This document shows positions 15,827 through 28,515 of a stretch of DNA of 64,000 nucleotides, piece by piece (position 1 is the stretch's first letter; each line of letters opens with the position of its first letter). Source of the DNA: Parapristionchus giblindavisi. Lineage: Eukaryota; Nematoda; Chromadorea; Rhabditida; Diplogasteridae. The position numbers and the translations under genes are program-made. The notes under the pieces were generated by a model, which saw only the letters and a program-made list of their open reading frames with translations, made no database searches and had not been told where the DNA came from. The DNA is taken from the NCBI GenBank assembly GCA_943737045.1, contig CALSFV010000205.1, forward strand, positions 760,001-824,000, in the 5' to 3' direction.

Positions 15827-16104
15827 GATACAGGACGGCTGAAATCAAAGAAACAAACCGTTTAAAAAATTTTAATTGACGAATATGAAAAAAAGCGCAA
15901 ATTTAGAAGAATATAAGAGCAGACGAAACTAATCTTCGTGATGAAGTTTTCCTTTCTGTGGATATTATACAATGTTCTTTATTTATAGCCAAACGGATCT
16001 TAGATAAGAACATTAATACTGTCCAAAAATCTTGTTACCTGGCAAACCAATTTTCTTTCTGGTTTAATTATAAATGAGATATTGCAAAAATCGAGATATA
16101 ATGC

Positions 16105-16200
16105 AATTAATCAAATCAATTCAAATCATTTATTTTCCTTTTAAGAAAGGGATGGTGTTGGGTTCTTCTTATTACGTTAAACGTGGTCAGTAAAACCAAT
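16105..16200 (-). mobile_element. LINE 3' tail, second copy
   Basis: The reverse complement reads TTAACGTAATAAGAAGAACC, then ACACCATCCCTTTC and GGAAAATAAATGATTTGAAT, closely matching the untranslated tail of the LINE fragment at 7960-8045, including the terminal TGATTT repeats. It is a short 5'-truncated insertion upstream of TRIM-like copy 1; the equivalent place at about 30.03 kb beside copy 2 lacks it. Confidence 0.6.
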
Positions 16201-16780
16201 GAAATTAATAAACTAATTTGATGAACTAATATTATAGTAGTCAAAGTACGTTCTCTAGAATTTGGTTCTTTTAAATTAAATGGGGGATAAATAGAAAAAT
16301 GGAGCAAAATACTGTTGGAGAAACGATGAGAGAATAAGAATATTGCAATATCATTATGAATGAATTGTGTGGCGTCCTGCCAGAGGGTAAATACCGTAAT
16401 ATGACATAGCTAGTTCACAAAGAGCAGAGGGAGAGTGATAGGACATGGAAGGAGAGGGAGCCGAGATGATCTCTCAATCATTGGGCTTTTTCTAGACCTT
16501 AATACACTATCAGGTTATATTATACAAGCGCCTGGTCAACTTAGAATCTTAGAATTCGAAATTCTGCACTGAGCGAAAAGTTGCTTAGCAATGTCTCAGC
16601 TAACTACATTACTTAGATAAAGTTCAGCTAGAAATACCCCTTCAGCTTAAATAAACGATGAAGCAAAAAAGCATAAAGATTGCTAAGTTGTGCTTCAGCT
16701 AATTTGGGTAAGCGTTTTCTAGCGAGCGCGCGCTCGCCTCCTGGAATAGGCTTCGAGTTATACAAGAAGCTGATGTATGA

Positions 16781-16870
16781 CTAGGTGGCGCAGTGGTAAG
16801 CGTCCTCCACTGTTATGCGGAAGGTATGTGGTTCGGGTACCAGTTCTTCCCTGATCTTTTGCCGGTTTTG
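16781..16870 (+). mobile_element. tRNA-derived SINE-like module, copy 3
   Basis: TGGCGCAGTGG (16786-16796) resembles an A box and GGTTCGGGTACC (about 16830-16841) a B box. GATCTTTTGCCGGTTTT follows at 16853, the same tail as at 972 in copy 1. It lacks tRNA end pairing. Confidence 0.65.
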
Positions 16871-17348
16871 ATCTTAAATTATAGTTAGCCGAATTACGTT
16901 TTCATTTAAGCTGAACGCTCTACTAGAATATAAGCAACCGAGATAGCTTGCATTCTAGCTGAACTCTACTTGAGTGTATCGAGGTAGCAGAGGCCATGCT
17001 TGTATTTAAGTAACTTTTGGCTCAGTGTGGAAATCAAATGCACCCTTTTCCACCCAGTTAGTTTGCATTACCGCTAATGTTTTTTGATAAAATTGTTTTG
17101 CCAGATCTAACTTATTTTCACGTTAGTTCAAAATGCGAGAAAGATGGGAGTAGCGTGGCAAAGGAGATGCTGAGGCGACTTTTGCTATCACTGTGGTGCG
17201 CTGTTTGGTGTGTTTTCACAATCTCATAAGAATGAGACGATAGTTCATTAGTCATAGCGGCGCACCTCAGACAGGTTTGGTGACGCGGCGAAGAGTGTGA
17301 CAGAGAGAATCATTTGATGCCATCTCGCACGCACACCTTCTCTAATGC

Positions 17349-17391
17349 AGCCCACCAAACCCGCCTGGCATCCGCCTGGCGGGTTTGGTGG
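17349..17391. repeat. Perfect 15-base hairpin
   Basis: CCCACCAAACCCGCC and GGCGGGTTTGGTGGG pair perfectly around a 12-13 base loop. Neighbouring sequence gives no clue to function; it may be the core of a small MITE. Confidence 0.7.
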
Positions 17392-18509
17392 GCCCTCCTT
17401 ATAAGTTGGAAAACGTGACTCGCCCTTCTTCATTGTTGCCCCGCTATTACAGAGGCTGAACTAACGTGTTTTATCATCATCTTCTCGTCACAACAACGCT
17501 TATTGAAATTAGAATGATAGTGAGCGTAGAGCGAACGCAATATTATAGAATTACAAAAGTTTTTCATACACCACGCAAATGCCGAATTTAGTAAACTCCA
17601 CCGTTGAAAAAACGCACTCCAAAATTTTCGCAAAATTTTTTTTCCGGACGTTTTTTTAAATGTATATAATTTTATTTTTGCTGAAAGCCCAATGAAATGA
17701 CGAAAAAAAAGGTCATAAAATTCGATAAAATAAGCGAAAATGCAATTTCGCGCGAAGAAGTGGGCGGAGTCAGAGTGTTGCGCGGCAAAGAGCGGAATTT
17801 GTATTGTTCGGACAGTTTTAATCCGATAATAACTATTTCCCTTTTTTGCATAGTTTAGACAAAAGAGCGATCTATTTTAAATATCAAAACAGCGCGGCGA
17901 AGATCAGACGGGTTAGGTGTGAGGAAGTGGAGAGATAATCGAGAGGTACATTTTATACGGACAATAGCGAAGCGTAGACATTATCTTTACTATCTAATTT
18001 GTTCCATTTTCTTTATTGTCAATAGCGCATGCATGTAGAAGCGTGATATTTTAATTTTTTTCTTAACAACAAAGCGAAACTGTAAAGTCTCCAGATGCAT
18101 TCAGGTAAAGTTTAACTCGTATTTTTTCTCGTTTGTATACTCTTTCAAAAAATATTTAAAAAATATACTATATCATTTAAATTCTTCACTTTGCCTCTTA
18201 CAGGGTGGGCATTAATTATTGTGACACATTATTATGATGGCACAAAATGCGTTTGCGTGATAACGGCGCGCTCATTTGTTTATAATTTCATTATTATTAG
18301 TTTTTTCGTTCATGATTTAAGTTTCAAGTCAATCGGACAATTTTGAGTTTAAATATGAATAATTACCATGCGAAAGGCGCGGCATGAGAGTAACCGACAT
18401 GTCGAAAGCTGTTGGCGTTCCACGACAAAAGTTCTATTGGACGCTGGTAAGGCACAGGGAGATTGGAGAGATAATGGACCGTCCCGGGAGTGGACGGAAT
18501 TCGAAGGTG

Positions 18510-19072
18510 GTCACGCATACATGCTCAGCATGAAACAATACATGTAGGTGAAGCAAAAATAAATAAATAATTCACAGAAATACTCTCGATAGGGATTGAA
18601 CTTGAAGAGGGTACGAAGGGTAGAAATTGGGTATCATAGAAGAAAGTGATAGAATGGGGTGGAAGGAGGGGAATCTTTGTTGGGACCATCCCTCTCACGT
18701 ATCAGACGTCGATATATTGCTTGGTTGGATGAGACCGAGCAGGACTTGTATGGATCAACGAGCGACAGCAACAGATTGAGTAGTGTATAGAATAATCGGT
18801 GGAGGAGGCCGATATTGAAACTTGACACGTGAGAATCTCTAAGATGGACTTACAAATGAGAGATACAATAGGGGAAATGGTAGGTCCTACTTGGTCTGAA
18901 CGAGAGAAAAAGAGCTTGAATGACTAGGATGCAAAAAGAGTAGGGTATTCACTATTGATTAATAATGATTTGAATTGTGAATGTGATTCGGCTGATGATA
19001 TGCTGGTGGTAATCTATTCAGCCATCTAATAACTCTTAGGGGGAAAGAGTTATATCTAATGTTGTTTCGAGT
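18510..19072. mobile_element. Insertion with a 12/13-base direct repeat in the Tc-like relic
   Basis: GAATTCGAAGGTG at 18497 and GAATTCTAAGGTG at 19073 flank about 560 bases that interrupt the transposase after its linker. A 13-base duplication would fit retrotransposition better than a DNA transposon, but no reverse-transcriptase motif or clear tail is visible. Class unknown. Confidence 0.4.
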
Positions 19073-19589
19073 GAATTCTAAGGTGACGCCATAAGAGGAG
19101 CTACGGGGTGATCGACTCTCCATGCAGTACCTTTCTCGCTAGGATACGGTCGTCGTGGCTGTGAAAACCGAATCTGCGGAAATTCTCACCACTCGATGAA
19201 GAGGCTGGCTCGGGAAATGAAGATGTGCGAGAAGCTGAATATGAGCCGTACCGTGTGAGAAAAGCGGTCATCCTCAGTTGGAAGAATCAGGAGATGCGCC
19301 TCAAGAAGTATCGCTTCGTCCTTGCCCGCACACACCCCTCGGCAGCACCACGTTATCATGTTGTTCTATGAGAAGCTGTGCAAGGTGCAAGCCGGCTACA
19401 ACTACTAGAGTCAGAAAGTGCTTACTGTGGAACTTCTAGTTGCTATTCACAATGGTCGCATCGTCCATACCACCTCCCAAACCCTATAAACTAATGGTTT
19501 TTGACCGGGAAATGCGCCTCTGTAAAGAGACACCTGGTTTTTGTGAGTCTGGGCGCTAAGATTCAAACTGAGTGCTTCTTACTAGGGAA

Positions 19590-20670
19590 CAGGGCTGGGA
19601 CAAAAAATTATTTCGACCAAAAAATTTTTTGTTTGGGTTCAACAAAAAAAATTTCTCACCGAACAAAAAAAACCAAAAAAAACCAAAAAAAATAAAATAA
19701 TTAATTTGTCCCACTGTTCCGAGAAAATTTTAACATTATCTCGTGTTGCTCTTCCTTTAAATAGCAACTATTCTTCATTCAGAGCCAAAATTCCTAAAAT
19801 CAACAACTAAAACAAACATAAAAGATAAATTCGTTGTCGATTTTATTATCGGCAGCATTTTATTGATTAGTTAATGTAGTGGAATCAGGAAATTGATGGT
19901 GCACCATATATTTTCGGCACCCTCACCGTTTTATTTTTATATAGTGGGTCGATTTCGTTATTTTTCGGTTGAATTGTAATTTTTAGCTTAAAAAGGACCC
20001 TTTTATAGTGGGTAGATGCTAAAAAGAGCCGTATAGAGTAGGTCGATCCTCACCTTGTGAGGGAATGAAAATGTATGAGGTGCGCTATTATCATGAAGAA
20101 CGTGGGACCAATTATGTGGCATTCTGTATTCTCTAATAGATTCGAAAGGCCAAAAGCGTTTCCCGTGTAGCAGTGGTTAGTAATCAGCGCTTGTAACCGC
20201 ACAACGCCTTTTTGGATTCCCGTTTGCGATTTTCTCTATATTCAGCTTTCAAATTCGAAAGGCCGCATTGTCCCTGGCATTTCCTTGACGCAAAGCGAAC
20301 TGTCATGTTGGATTGCGGTATTCCGGGGCATTCATAATTTGAGATACTATTGGTTTTGTATTCAGGTAGATGTCATTTATAGCCCTGCCTGACAAGTATA
20401 GTCACTCAAGAAAAAAAATCCCCTTCTTTAACACTATTCCGTAATATTACACTGACCAATATTGTCTTACGGTGAAAAATGAACAACAAAACTGATTATA
20501 AACTAATTTTTCAAGCAAATTTGTGTAAATTTTCTTTATCCGATTTTTTTTTGTTATTTTTTGGTTTTTGCAGAAAAACCAAACAAAAAAAATACCAAAC
20601 AAAAAATTCTCAAAAACCCAAAAAAAACCAAAAAACAAAAAAAAATACCAAACAAAAAATCCCAGCCCTG
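19590..20670. mobile_element. hAT-like non-autonomous element, perfect 8-base duplication
   Basis: Starts CAGGGCTGGGA and ends TCCCAGCCCTG, with CTAGGGAA on both sides (19582-19589 and 20671-20678). Eight-base duplications and CAGGG ends are hallmarks of hAT elements. Both subterminal regions are rich in AACCAAAAAA. Inside is a tRNA-like stretch at about 20165-20235. No transposase. It sits in the terminal repeat of foldback 3, so it is younger than that element. Confidence 0.85.
20165..20250 (+). mobile_element. tRNA-derived SINE-like module, copy 4 (weak)
   Basis: GTGTAGCAGTGGTTAGTAAT looks like an A box and GGATTCCCG a worn B box, then GTTTGCGATTTTC resembles the family tail. It lies in the hAT-like element. 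Confidence 0.4.
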
Positions 20671-20896
20671 CTAGGGAATGACGTGTGTGATGGTAGAAAC
20701 TACGGGGAATGGCCTGCATAGCGATAATCAGCATGGTCGACTTGGTAAGAATCAACTTTCAAAGTCTGCAATTTATCGATTTTGTAAAATGTCAAACCCG
20801 GCTCATATCCGCCGCAAGAGTGAAATAAGGGCATACAGTTAAGATGGAAGGAGGGGAGGGATAACTGCGGAAGGATGAACACTCACTATCAACCGT

Positions 20897-20975
20897 GCTG
20901 TGGTGTAGTGGGAAGCATGCTTGGTCGTTACTTTTTGTACACGAGTTCGATTCCCTCAAGAGAATTTTTTTGTCA
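20897..20975 (+). mobile_element. tRNA-derived SINE-like module, copy 5, left arm of foldback 3
   Basis: TGGTGTAGTGGGAAGC is an A-box-like sequence, and GAGTTCGATTCCC about 40 bases later is a B-box-like one. An inverted copy is in the other arm at about 21652-21725, so it was part of the element before or while the arms became inverted copies. Confidence 0.6.
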
Positions 20976-21651
20976 GTGTAAAGTTCATCAAAGCACATTG
21001 CTGTTTCAATTTAAATAAAGTCAAAAATATCAACTTCTTTTGTTTTTGCAACTTTTTTTTCGCTCTCTTTTGTTAACTATTCCTTGTTGTGAATCTGTGC
21101 GAAATCGAATAATCTTTATTGAAACAATGGAAAATATTAACATAAATGTTCAACCAAACAACAATAACTGTAGGTATAACTGCGAGAATATCAACAACGA
21201 TGAGACTCAATGAAGAAGCATTTGAAACAGTAGGACTTACAACAATGAGGGCAGATGACACAACCGATTAAACCACAATCACAATCATTAGTACAATTTG
21301 AACCAAACATGAATTGTGGGGAGAGGTGAATTGGGGTGGGTGAGTAGCCAGGAATCCAGCGGCATACCATGCATACCGTCTGAAGTCAAGTCTACTGGTC
21401 TTTCGGTGCCAGTAGATTCGTTGTTGATATTCACGCAGTTATACCTACAGTTATTGCTAGTTGGTTGAACATTTATGTTAATATTTTCCATTTTTCAATA
21501 AAGATTATTCGATTTCCCACAGATTCGCAACAAGGAATAGTTAACAAAAGAGAGCGAAAAAAAGTTGCAAAAACAAAAGAAGTTGATATTTTCGACTTTA
21601 TTTAAATTGAAACAGCAATGTGCTTGATGAACTTTACACTGACAAAAAAAT

Positions 21652-21725
21652 CTCTTGAGGGAATCGAACTCGTGTACAAAAAGTTACGACCACGCATGCT
21701 TACCACTACACCACAGCACGGCTGA
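21652..21725 (-). mobile_element. tRNA-derived SINE-like module, copy 5, right arm of foldback 3
   Basis: Reverse-complement partner of 20897-20975; on the minus strand it has the same GTGTAGTGG and GAGTTCGATTCCC blocks with few changes. Confidence 0.6.
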
Positions 21726-22049
21726 TAGTGAGTGTTCATCCTTCCGCAGTTATCCCTCCCCTCCTTCCATCTTAACTGTATGCCCTTATTTCACTCTTGC
21801 GGCGGATATGAGCCGGGTTTGACATTTTATAAAATCGATAAATTGCATACTTTGAAAGTTGATTCTTACTAAGTCGACCATGCTGATTATCGCTATGCAG
21901 GCCTTTTCCCGTAGTTTCTACCATCACACACGTCATTCCCTAGTTAGAGGATTCTTAGAGGAGATAGTCATGGACGCCCAGCTCCCCTGGAGCCACTACC
22001 ACTTCGGAAATTCATCGTGGGTCGTAGATCATGGTGGAGCGTCAGTTAA

Positions 22050-22226
<177 letters not shown>

Positions 22227-22254
22227 AGGACTCTCTGAACAATAAATTGTGACA

Positions 22255-22745
22255 AACTTGTACTTTTTGCATGTGTGTGACAAAGATTGACAACTTTATC
22301 GGAGAAGTTTGTTGTCAGACATCAGAAAGTATAAAGATTGTTGTCATAAATAAATGTGGTAACAATTGGTGACAATTTTGTAGACAGACAACAAAACAAA
22401 TGGTGAAATTAGTCAAACGTAGAAGAGCAGTGAGATGACTACAGAAAAGTCTTGATCTGTAGTCAGACAATAAAAAAGGTAAATTTTGCAGTCAGTCAGC
22501 CTAAATGAATCTAGTGACAACAAAACATGGAAACAATCTTGTCTGACAACAAAAATTGTAGAAAATGTCGACCAAAAAAGAATATGGCAACAAAATGGAC
22601 AGAGTTTGTTGTCTGACAGCAAAATGAGCTCATTTTGTGACCAACTTGCATTCCCGAGAAAAAGACTCGAATTTGCTGTCCGACAACAAATTCTTCTTGA
22701 TATTTCAATAAATATTGAATGATTACATAGATTTTCTTATCCTAC
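22255..22745. repeat. Region of recurring TTGTCTGACAACAA palindromes
   Basis: Variants of TTGTCTGACAACAA occur irregularly across the stretch (for example near 22308, 22385, 22463, 22539, 22608 and 22675). The overall sequence is not a clean tandem repeat. It carries no gene and is probably the inside of a degenerate element inserted in the Tc-like relic. Confidence 0.5.
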
Positions 22746-23112
22746 GACATCTTCTCTATGAACTACAACAAGAACGAGGAAATTAGTACAATACATGGAC
22801 GAATACAATGATTATGGCAATGAGTGATGAATCCAATCGAATATAATCGATAAATACGACAATAAATCGATGCTACCTCTTCTGCGACCGCCCGCGCCTT
22901 TGCATCGATACGTCTGAACGTCTTCTCGCATGTCTGAACGCTCAAAATTAATTAACGATGAAATATTCGAACTGAACTCCGAATTATGACGCAAAACACC
23001 AACATAACAGTACAGGAGGTAAGTAAGGCGATGTACATTGATTCCCAAGTGAAAACACAGCACAGATTTAAACAAAATAATCAAATAACAAGAATAAAAC
23101 TAAATTCGAATT

Positions 23113-23205
23113 AATTCTACGCAGAGCCGGAACAGGAGCCGTTGTTTAGGGAAGATATTATTTTCCCCCAAATAACGGCTCCTATTCCGGCTCTGAACGT
23201 AGAAT
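23113..23205. repeat. Short inverted repeat (MITE-like)
   Basis: Starts ATTCTACGCAGAGCCGGAAC and ends with its near reverse complement. AGGAGCCGTTGTTTAGGG pairs imperfectly with CCCCAAATAACGGCTCCT. A hairpin MITE of about 93 bases. Confidence 0.7.
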
Positions 23206-23364
23206 AAAATGTCCCTTATGCCATAAAAAGTATATATAAAATATAAAAAGTAGAAATATAAATATAAAAAGAAATATAAAAAGTAATATAAAAAGTAGAA
23301 TAATGTCCCTTATGCCAATTACCATATAATATAAACAATTTTCAGCATGCTATCGTGGCGCACA

Positions 23365-23500
23365 GCGTTCTCATGACTTTCAAAGCAAGAACGACCGCTC
23401 AACATACAAATTCTCTCGAATACAATGGTCTCTCCTTTGCCTTGCTTTCGAAGAAAAATGGCTTGGACCAGAATACTGTGGGCGGGAGGCAGTCATGCCA
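23365..23500. repeat. Short hairpin repeat family C, copy 1
   Basis: Shares AGAACGACCGCT and GAAGAAAAATGG words, in the same order, with 60270-60395 and partly with 34700-34765. TTTCAAAGCAAG near the left end pairs with CTTGCTTTCGAA near the right. A small MITE family distinct from families A and B. Confidence 0.5.
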
Positions 23501-23565
23501 ACCCTTCTTTAAGGCGAGTTATAAGGATAATTTTCTCGACGTCATTCGAGGAGATTAGTTATATA

Positions 23566-24222
23566 TTAGGTTGATTCATAAGACTCAAAGCACCCGATGT
23601 CCACTCCCGTATGGCGGTAGTATACAACACTAAGGCCTCTAGTATGCGCACTGTGCAACATTGGTTCAAACGCTTCGAGAAGGAGGTACAACGTCGAAGA
23701 CGAGGTCGGGTCTCGAGCTAGACTCGGACGTGCTGGAGCAGAACGTCTGGATGTACCACTATGCTACCAAACCTGGTATGTCAACGAGTTTTGGGGTAAA
23801 CTAACCCACCATCGTTCGTAACCTACAGGATCTTGACAAGGCCACCGACTGTCGGACAAGCAGAAGAATAACCGTGAGGTCCAGGGTCTGAATTTAATTT
23901 CGTACGCTCGTACAACGGCTTGGAGCGACGGGATCATCACTGGAGATGACAACTGGATCCTTTAGGACAACGTAGTCTGCAGGGCTCAGTAGGTCGATTG
24001 AGATGAGCAATCCAATCCCATCGCCAAAACTTCACAAGAAAAAGGTCATGCTGTCTGTATGGTGGAGCAGGGGCGGTTTGGTGCATTGGGAGCTGCTCCC
24101 GCAGGGGTCGACTATTATGACGGCGGTATGCTCTCGCCAACTACTGACCCTGAAGTCTAAGGTCCCATCCGTTCCCTGGCTGCGTGACCGGATTCACACG
24201 AAGGTAACTCGGATGTAAAAAT
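23566..24222 (+). pseudogene. Truncated mariner element, dead
   Basis: Begins TTAGGTTGATTCATAAG after TA, like mariner ends. Pieces of transposase follow: QHWFKRFEKE (about 23655), TGDDNWIL then DN (about 23933-23975, with stops), and KKKVMLSVWW with HWELLPQG (24021-24100). These match the order of motifs in mariner transposases. The 3' end is missing; after 24,230 the older Tc-like sequence resumes. Confidence 0.65.
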
Positions 24223-24579
24223 AAAAATAAGGAGTGGTGGTGGCTGCCTTCTCACCTGATCTCAGTCCCCTGGTCTACTCAGTCTGGGCCACCTTGGAAG
24301 ATTGGGTCTGTGATACTCCCCAACAAAATCTGGAGTCCCTGAAGAAAGCCTTGGAGAAGGAGTAGTCAAAGATGGACGCCACTTAAGTGCGTGTTGCGAC
24401 AGACGCGTACCTCTCCCTTCTCAAGGACGTCATCAATGGATGCAAAATCGAGCTATGGCTGTTTTATTGTAGTTCAATATGAATGAAGATGGAATGGTAA
24501 ATATCCGAACGGAGCTCGATTATTTTGAAAAAAAAAAAGATATTTCGTTTTTACTGGGTTAGAATAATTAATGCCCAAA

Positions 24580-25270
24580 CAAAATACTAACACTTGCATT
24601 CGTCGCCACTTATTGTCCGTATAAAATTTGCTATGTTTTTGTTTTTTTCCGATTCTATAACATTCAATCTGCTTGGAGCAGGGTTCTGTTTCCAAAACCC
24701 ACCCAGACCCACATCGGCGAGTCAATTCGCGACCTTTTCCGCTCGGGTGTCAAGAGCAAGGAGGAACTATTGAAAAGACTGTTACATGTAATTATATTCT
24801 ATACTACATTGGATCTAGGTCGCTCCACTAATTTTTGATAAAAATCGAGTTTTCAAATTTCAAGAACCCGCCACATTTGTGTTTCAAGGACTCAGCCCAA
24901 ACGAATACCCATTTTGTGACTGGGGCTCATGGGGGTATCCACGAAACATTTTTGAGCCAAATCGGTGAGGTCGATGTCCGGCACTACCTGGAATCTCAAT
25001 GAGCCGGTGTCTGAAGTTGTTGTGAAGTTTTCTTTGAAAAATAAGCACGAATATATTTATCTGCCACAAAAAGTACAAGAGAAGTATTGGGTAAATAGGG
25101 GAAGAGCAGTCCAGCCATAGCCAGCAAGTTCAGCCTGGGTCAACTTTTTTTGCTGTGTGTGTGTGGTCATGCGTTATCGATTCAATTCAATTTCTTCAAT
25201 TCACTGGAAAGAATTGAAAGAAGTGAACTGCTTTATCATGGTGATCTAATTTGGAACAAATTTGAAAGAT
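24580..25270. other. Spacer before TRIM-like copy 2
   Basis: A stretch near 24690-24780 reads open as THIGESIRDLFRSGVKSKEE with no supporting splice sites; it may be another transposase scrap. No gene can be supported. Confidence 0.4.
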
Positions 25271-25390
25271 AGAATATACGATCAAAGTATAAAGGACAAT
25301 AATGAAACGCATTGTAATAATGAGAAGAGATAATTGTGACCAATTGGACCATTAAAATGTGGATAATTGTTCCTGAAAAAATATTAGTAT

Positions 25391-28254
25391 TTAATACAAT
25401 TTTTTTTTAATCAGAATGCAGTGATCAGTAAAATAATGTAAACTCACTCTAGTCAATCTAATAGCTATATCAATCGAATCAATGATAACATTAGCAGATT
25501 GAATGAATGTATCACTTAATTCATCAACTGTCGATTTTAGTTCGTTCGCTTCCTTAATTAAGGTATTTATATTTAAAATGAGCATGTTGTTACATACTTC
25601 CAAGGTGAAAATAGAATATGCAGCAGTGGAAAGTTGCTCACGAAGTTGCACATTCGACATTTTCTGAACCACGCCCACTTGTAATATTACTTATTTTAAT
25701 AAACAAATTACCTTTATAAGATCCATTTGTAAATCAATAAATTGTTTACACTTCGATATTATTTCATCCTTTTTCGATTCGATTGCTTCTTTCTTCATTC
25801 TAACATATTCTTGAGATTTAGTACGAAGCTGCGTAAACACAATTTTTATACAAATTTCGTCACCCGTTTATCAAAAATTGTTTTTGCTGATATTCAAGCT
25901 AAAAGGCTAATAGCTTTCTTATATTGTCCCTTTCCCTTTATCATGTGCATTTGAAATTGTAAAAAATAAATTGTACCTTTTGATTATATTTAACAGTTGA
26001 ATGGCCAAGATGAGGTTCTTCATAAGAACAACTGCCACAAATAGGTTTGTCGTACTAAAATAATATGCATCGCTCTAACTAGCAATAAAATAAATTCTAC
26101 ACTACCTCTTTACAATTGAGCTCAGTACAAATTCTAATTTGGGAAGCTTGAACATTCTGGAAATTTCAAAATATCAATTGAAAAGAGAGATTTAATATAA
26201 GGAAAGCAATATATGGAATCATATCTATAAGTTGCGCACCTCCTTGCAATGAAAGCATTCAACAAACTTGCTATTAGAATCATTGGTATTACTATTCTGT
26301 TCAGCAAATTCTGTAATCTAACATTTCAAGATGTTTCATTTTTGAAGTCTAAAACTCACTATGCGCAAGACGGCTTATGGCGAAAAATTGCCCATCAACA
26401 ATTTTATTTATTCTTCGGCAATTTGGGCAAGGGTAGCTGTAATCAATATTGTTGAGAATGAGAATTTCATTCATGAAACATACCAATCATCTTTTTTGAC
26501 CGCTTCGATGCATTTTTTGCAGAATGTATGACCACAATAAAGAGTGTGGGGAACTCGAATATGCACATCTTCAACAAAAAAAAAGAATATCCTATATTGA
26601 CCGTATAAAATACACTTGTTTATTTGGTACGAGAGTAGCCAACCACTGCCACAATGAATTTGTATGTTTTGAGAGAAAGCACCGGTGAGAGAGTAGGTAG
26701 ATCAGAGAGAGCGAGGAAGGAAAGGAGGAAAGAGTGGGGAGTTAATCGATAGTTCTTCCTCTGTTTAGCAGCAGAAGCAATGCAATTATGCACATACATT
26801 TTATACGGACAATATACTAATTATTATTATTAGTATTAATTTAATCTTACTTTTTAATAAACACACAGTTAATCAAGTGTAATAATATAGAAATATGAGA
26901 TAAACTAACCAAACTTTTTCACGCATATTTCACAGCACTGGAAGTCCTCGGTATGCTGAGAATTTTCTGTTTTATTTATGCCACAAGCATTTAGCTTTAA
27001 GGAAGATGAAGGGACAGAGAAGAAGGCCAAAATACTGTAGACTTACCAAATATTTATCTGGTAGGCGAGAGGAATAAATGTCAGTAGAAATATCTATTCT
27101 GTCTGTATTTGCATGAAAAGTCTTATGGAAGATCTTCAGGTTCAAAACACCATTCGGTTCAATTCCAACAATATTCGGGTAAATTTCGTATCTAAATACT
27201 CATATCTGATGTTGCATTATTATAGTAACTTCGACATACTTCGGCATTTTGCATTCTATAATTTCATATGAAAAATCATGTATATTCACTGATACAAGAT
27301 TCCCATCGTAGGACATATAAAAGATCCAATGATTGAATATCACTGAACTTTTAAAAACCTGTAAAAATTCTCATAATAATAGATATGCAGTTAAACACCA
27401 CCCTCGGCAATCCTTTCCTCTCCATATACACATCTGAGTCAGATTGATATCGACGTATGGAAGCTTCATTATTACCGTGATTATTTGTTATACCAAATAA
27501 AAAGTTCCTTGAAATACACATCTTTTTAGAATTACTTTTATCAAACGTATTAAATATCTATAACTTACTGATATAGATGAATTAAATGAAAGTGCTTTAG
27601 ATCTTTTAAGGATTGCAACTCAATTCCTATATTCGATCGATAATCTTCTTTGAATGAAAAAGAAAATGATACATTGGGATGCTCAACTCTTTCCATAAGA
27701 TAATTCGAATATGGATATTGGAAAAAAGATACATTTTCCCCACTCTGCAAATGTATTTATTGTTGCTTCGAAAATAACTTTCTACTAACAGTTTCCATCT
27801 TTACTTGTGTGGAGTCCGTGATCACAATCCTTTCGTTTATTAGTTCAGCTTTTTTGATTATATCGTTCTGCAGTTTAACTTATTTTGAAATGAGAAAACG
27901 GATGTCAATAACACGCACGTTTCGGAAAAAGTAAAGATCACCAATGACTCCGAATCTTCTGGACTCCGAGTCATAGTCAGACTCGTAGTCGGACTGGATG
28001 GGCAAATTAAATTCTATTTCTGCACGCTTCGTTCTCAAATTTAAATATTATCGCTGCAGCTATATGAGTTACAGATTGAGTAATCTCATTAATTATAAAA
28101 TTCCTTTAATGCAAGTAAAAATATTTATAATAAAAAAAAAAGATAACGAACCCTTTGATCCAAGTGATGATTTCTCTATCATTCCATTGTATTGAATGAT
28201 GAACAAACTCATCTAGAATATATTGTTCATTACAATAACAACAGTCGATAAATA

Positions 28255-28333
<79 letters not shown>

Positions 28334-28515
28334 TTATTCATATCAAGTATAATACTATAGATGAAGGAAGAAGATCTGCATAGTATTGATATGGAGAGAA
28401 TGAAGTATAATACATGATATATTGATAACAACAGTATACATAGTTTACCATTTGAAACTGGAAAGAAATATCCTTTTCGGTCTACCGAGTATTCAGCACG
28501 CCTTTCAAATTCCAT
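25391..28515 (-). pseudogene. TRIM-like RING/B-box/coiled-coil gene, copy 2, with a nonsense codon
   Basis: The same sixteen-exon layout as copy 1, in the same orientation about 12.8 kb away, can be followed exon by exon (for example 28515-28449, 28212-28152, 28033-27919, 27867-27569). In exon 4 the Tyr codon TAT of copy 1 is TAA (27759-27757), after about 120 codons and before the RING. The RING (CEIC, YCGHTFCKKC, CPNC), B-box and coiled-coil exons downstream are intact, and other length changes are multiples of three (exon 2 minus 6, exon 3 plus 27, exon 4 plus 9). The C-terminus is six residues longer. This looks like a young pseudogene, or a gene giving only a downstream product from an internal start. 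An unrelated insert of about 300 bases lies in the intron at 26.59-26.87 kb. Confidence 0.75.
28254..28332. repeat. (CAAT)n microsatellite
   Basis: About 19 perfect CAAT units in intron 1 of TRIM-like copy 2, at the place that holds the (TCTA)n array in copy 1. Confidence 0.95.

Larger units (their letters stand above)
16540..18200. other. Intergenic, with a SINE-like module and a perfect hairpin
   Basis: No gene seen. Contains the SINE-like module at 16781-16870 and a 15-base perfect stem at 17349-17391. Confidence 0.5.
19582..21943. mobile_element. Foldback element 3 (Harbinger-like TTA duplication), interrupted by a hAT-like element
   Basis: The ends read CTAGGGAATGACG and its reverse complement and are flanked by TTA at 19579-19581 and 21944-21946. 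TTA is the usual duplication of PIF/Harbinger elements. The arms (left continues at 20671 after the hAT-like insertion) pair over about 440 bases and each carries an inverted copy of a SINE-like tRNA module. It has landed inside the Tc-like transposase: removing it rejoins TECFL with the following coding piece. No transposase inside. Confidence 0.8.
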
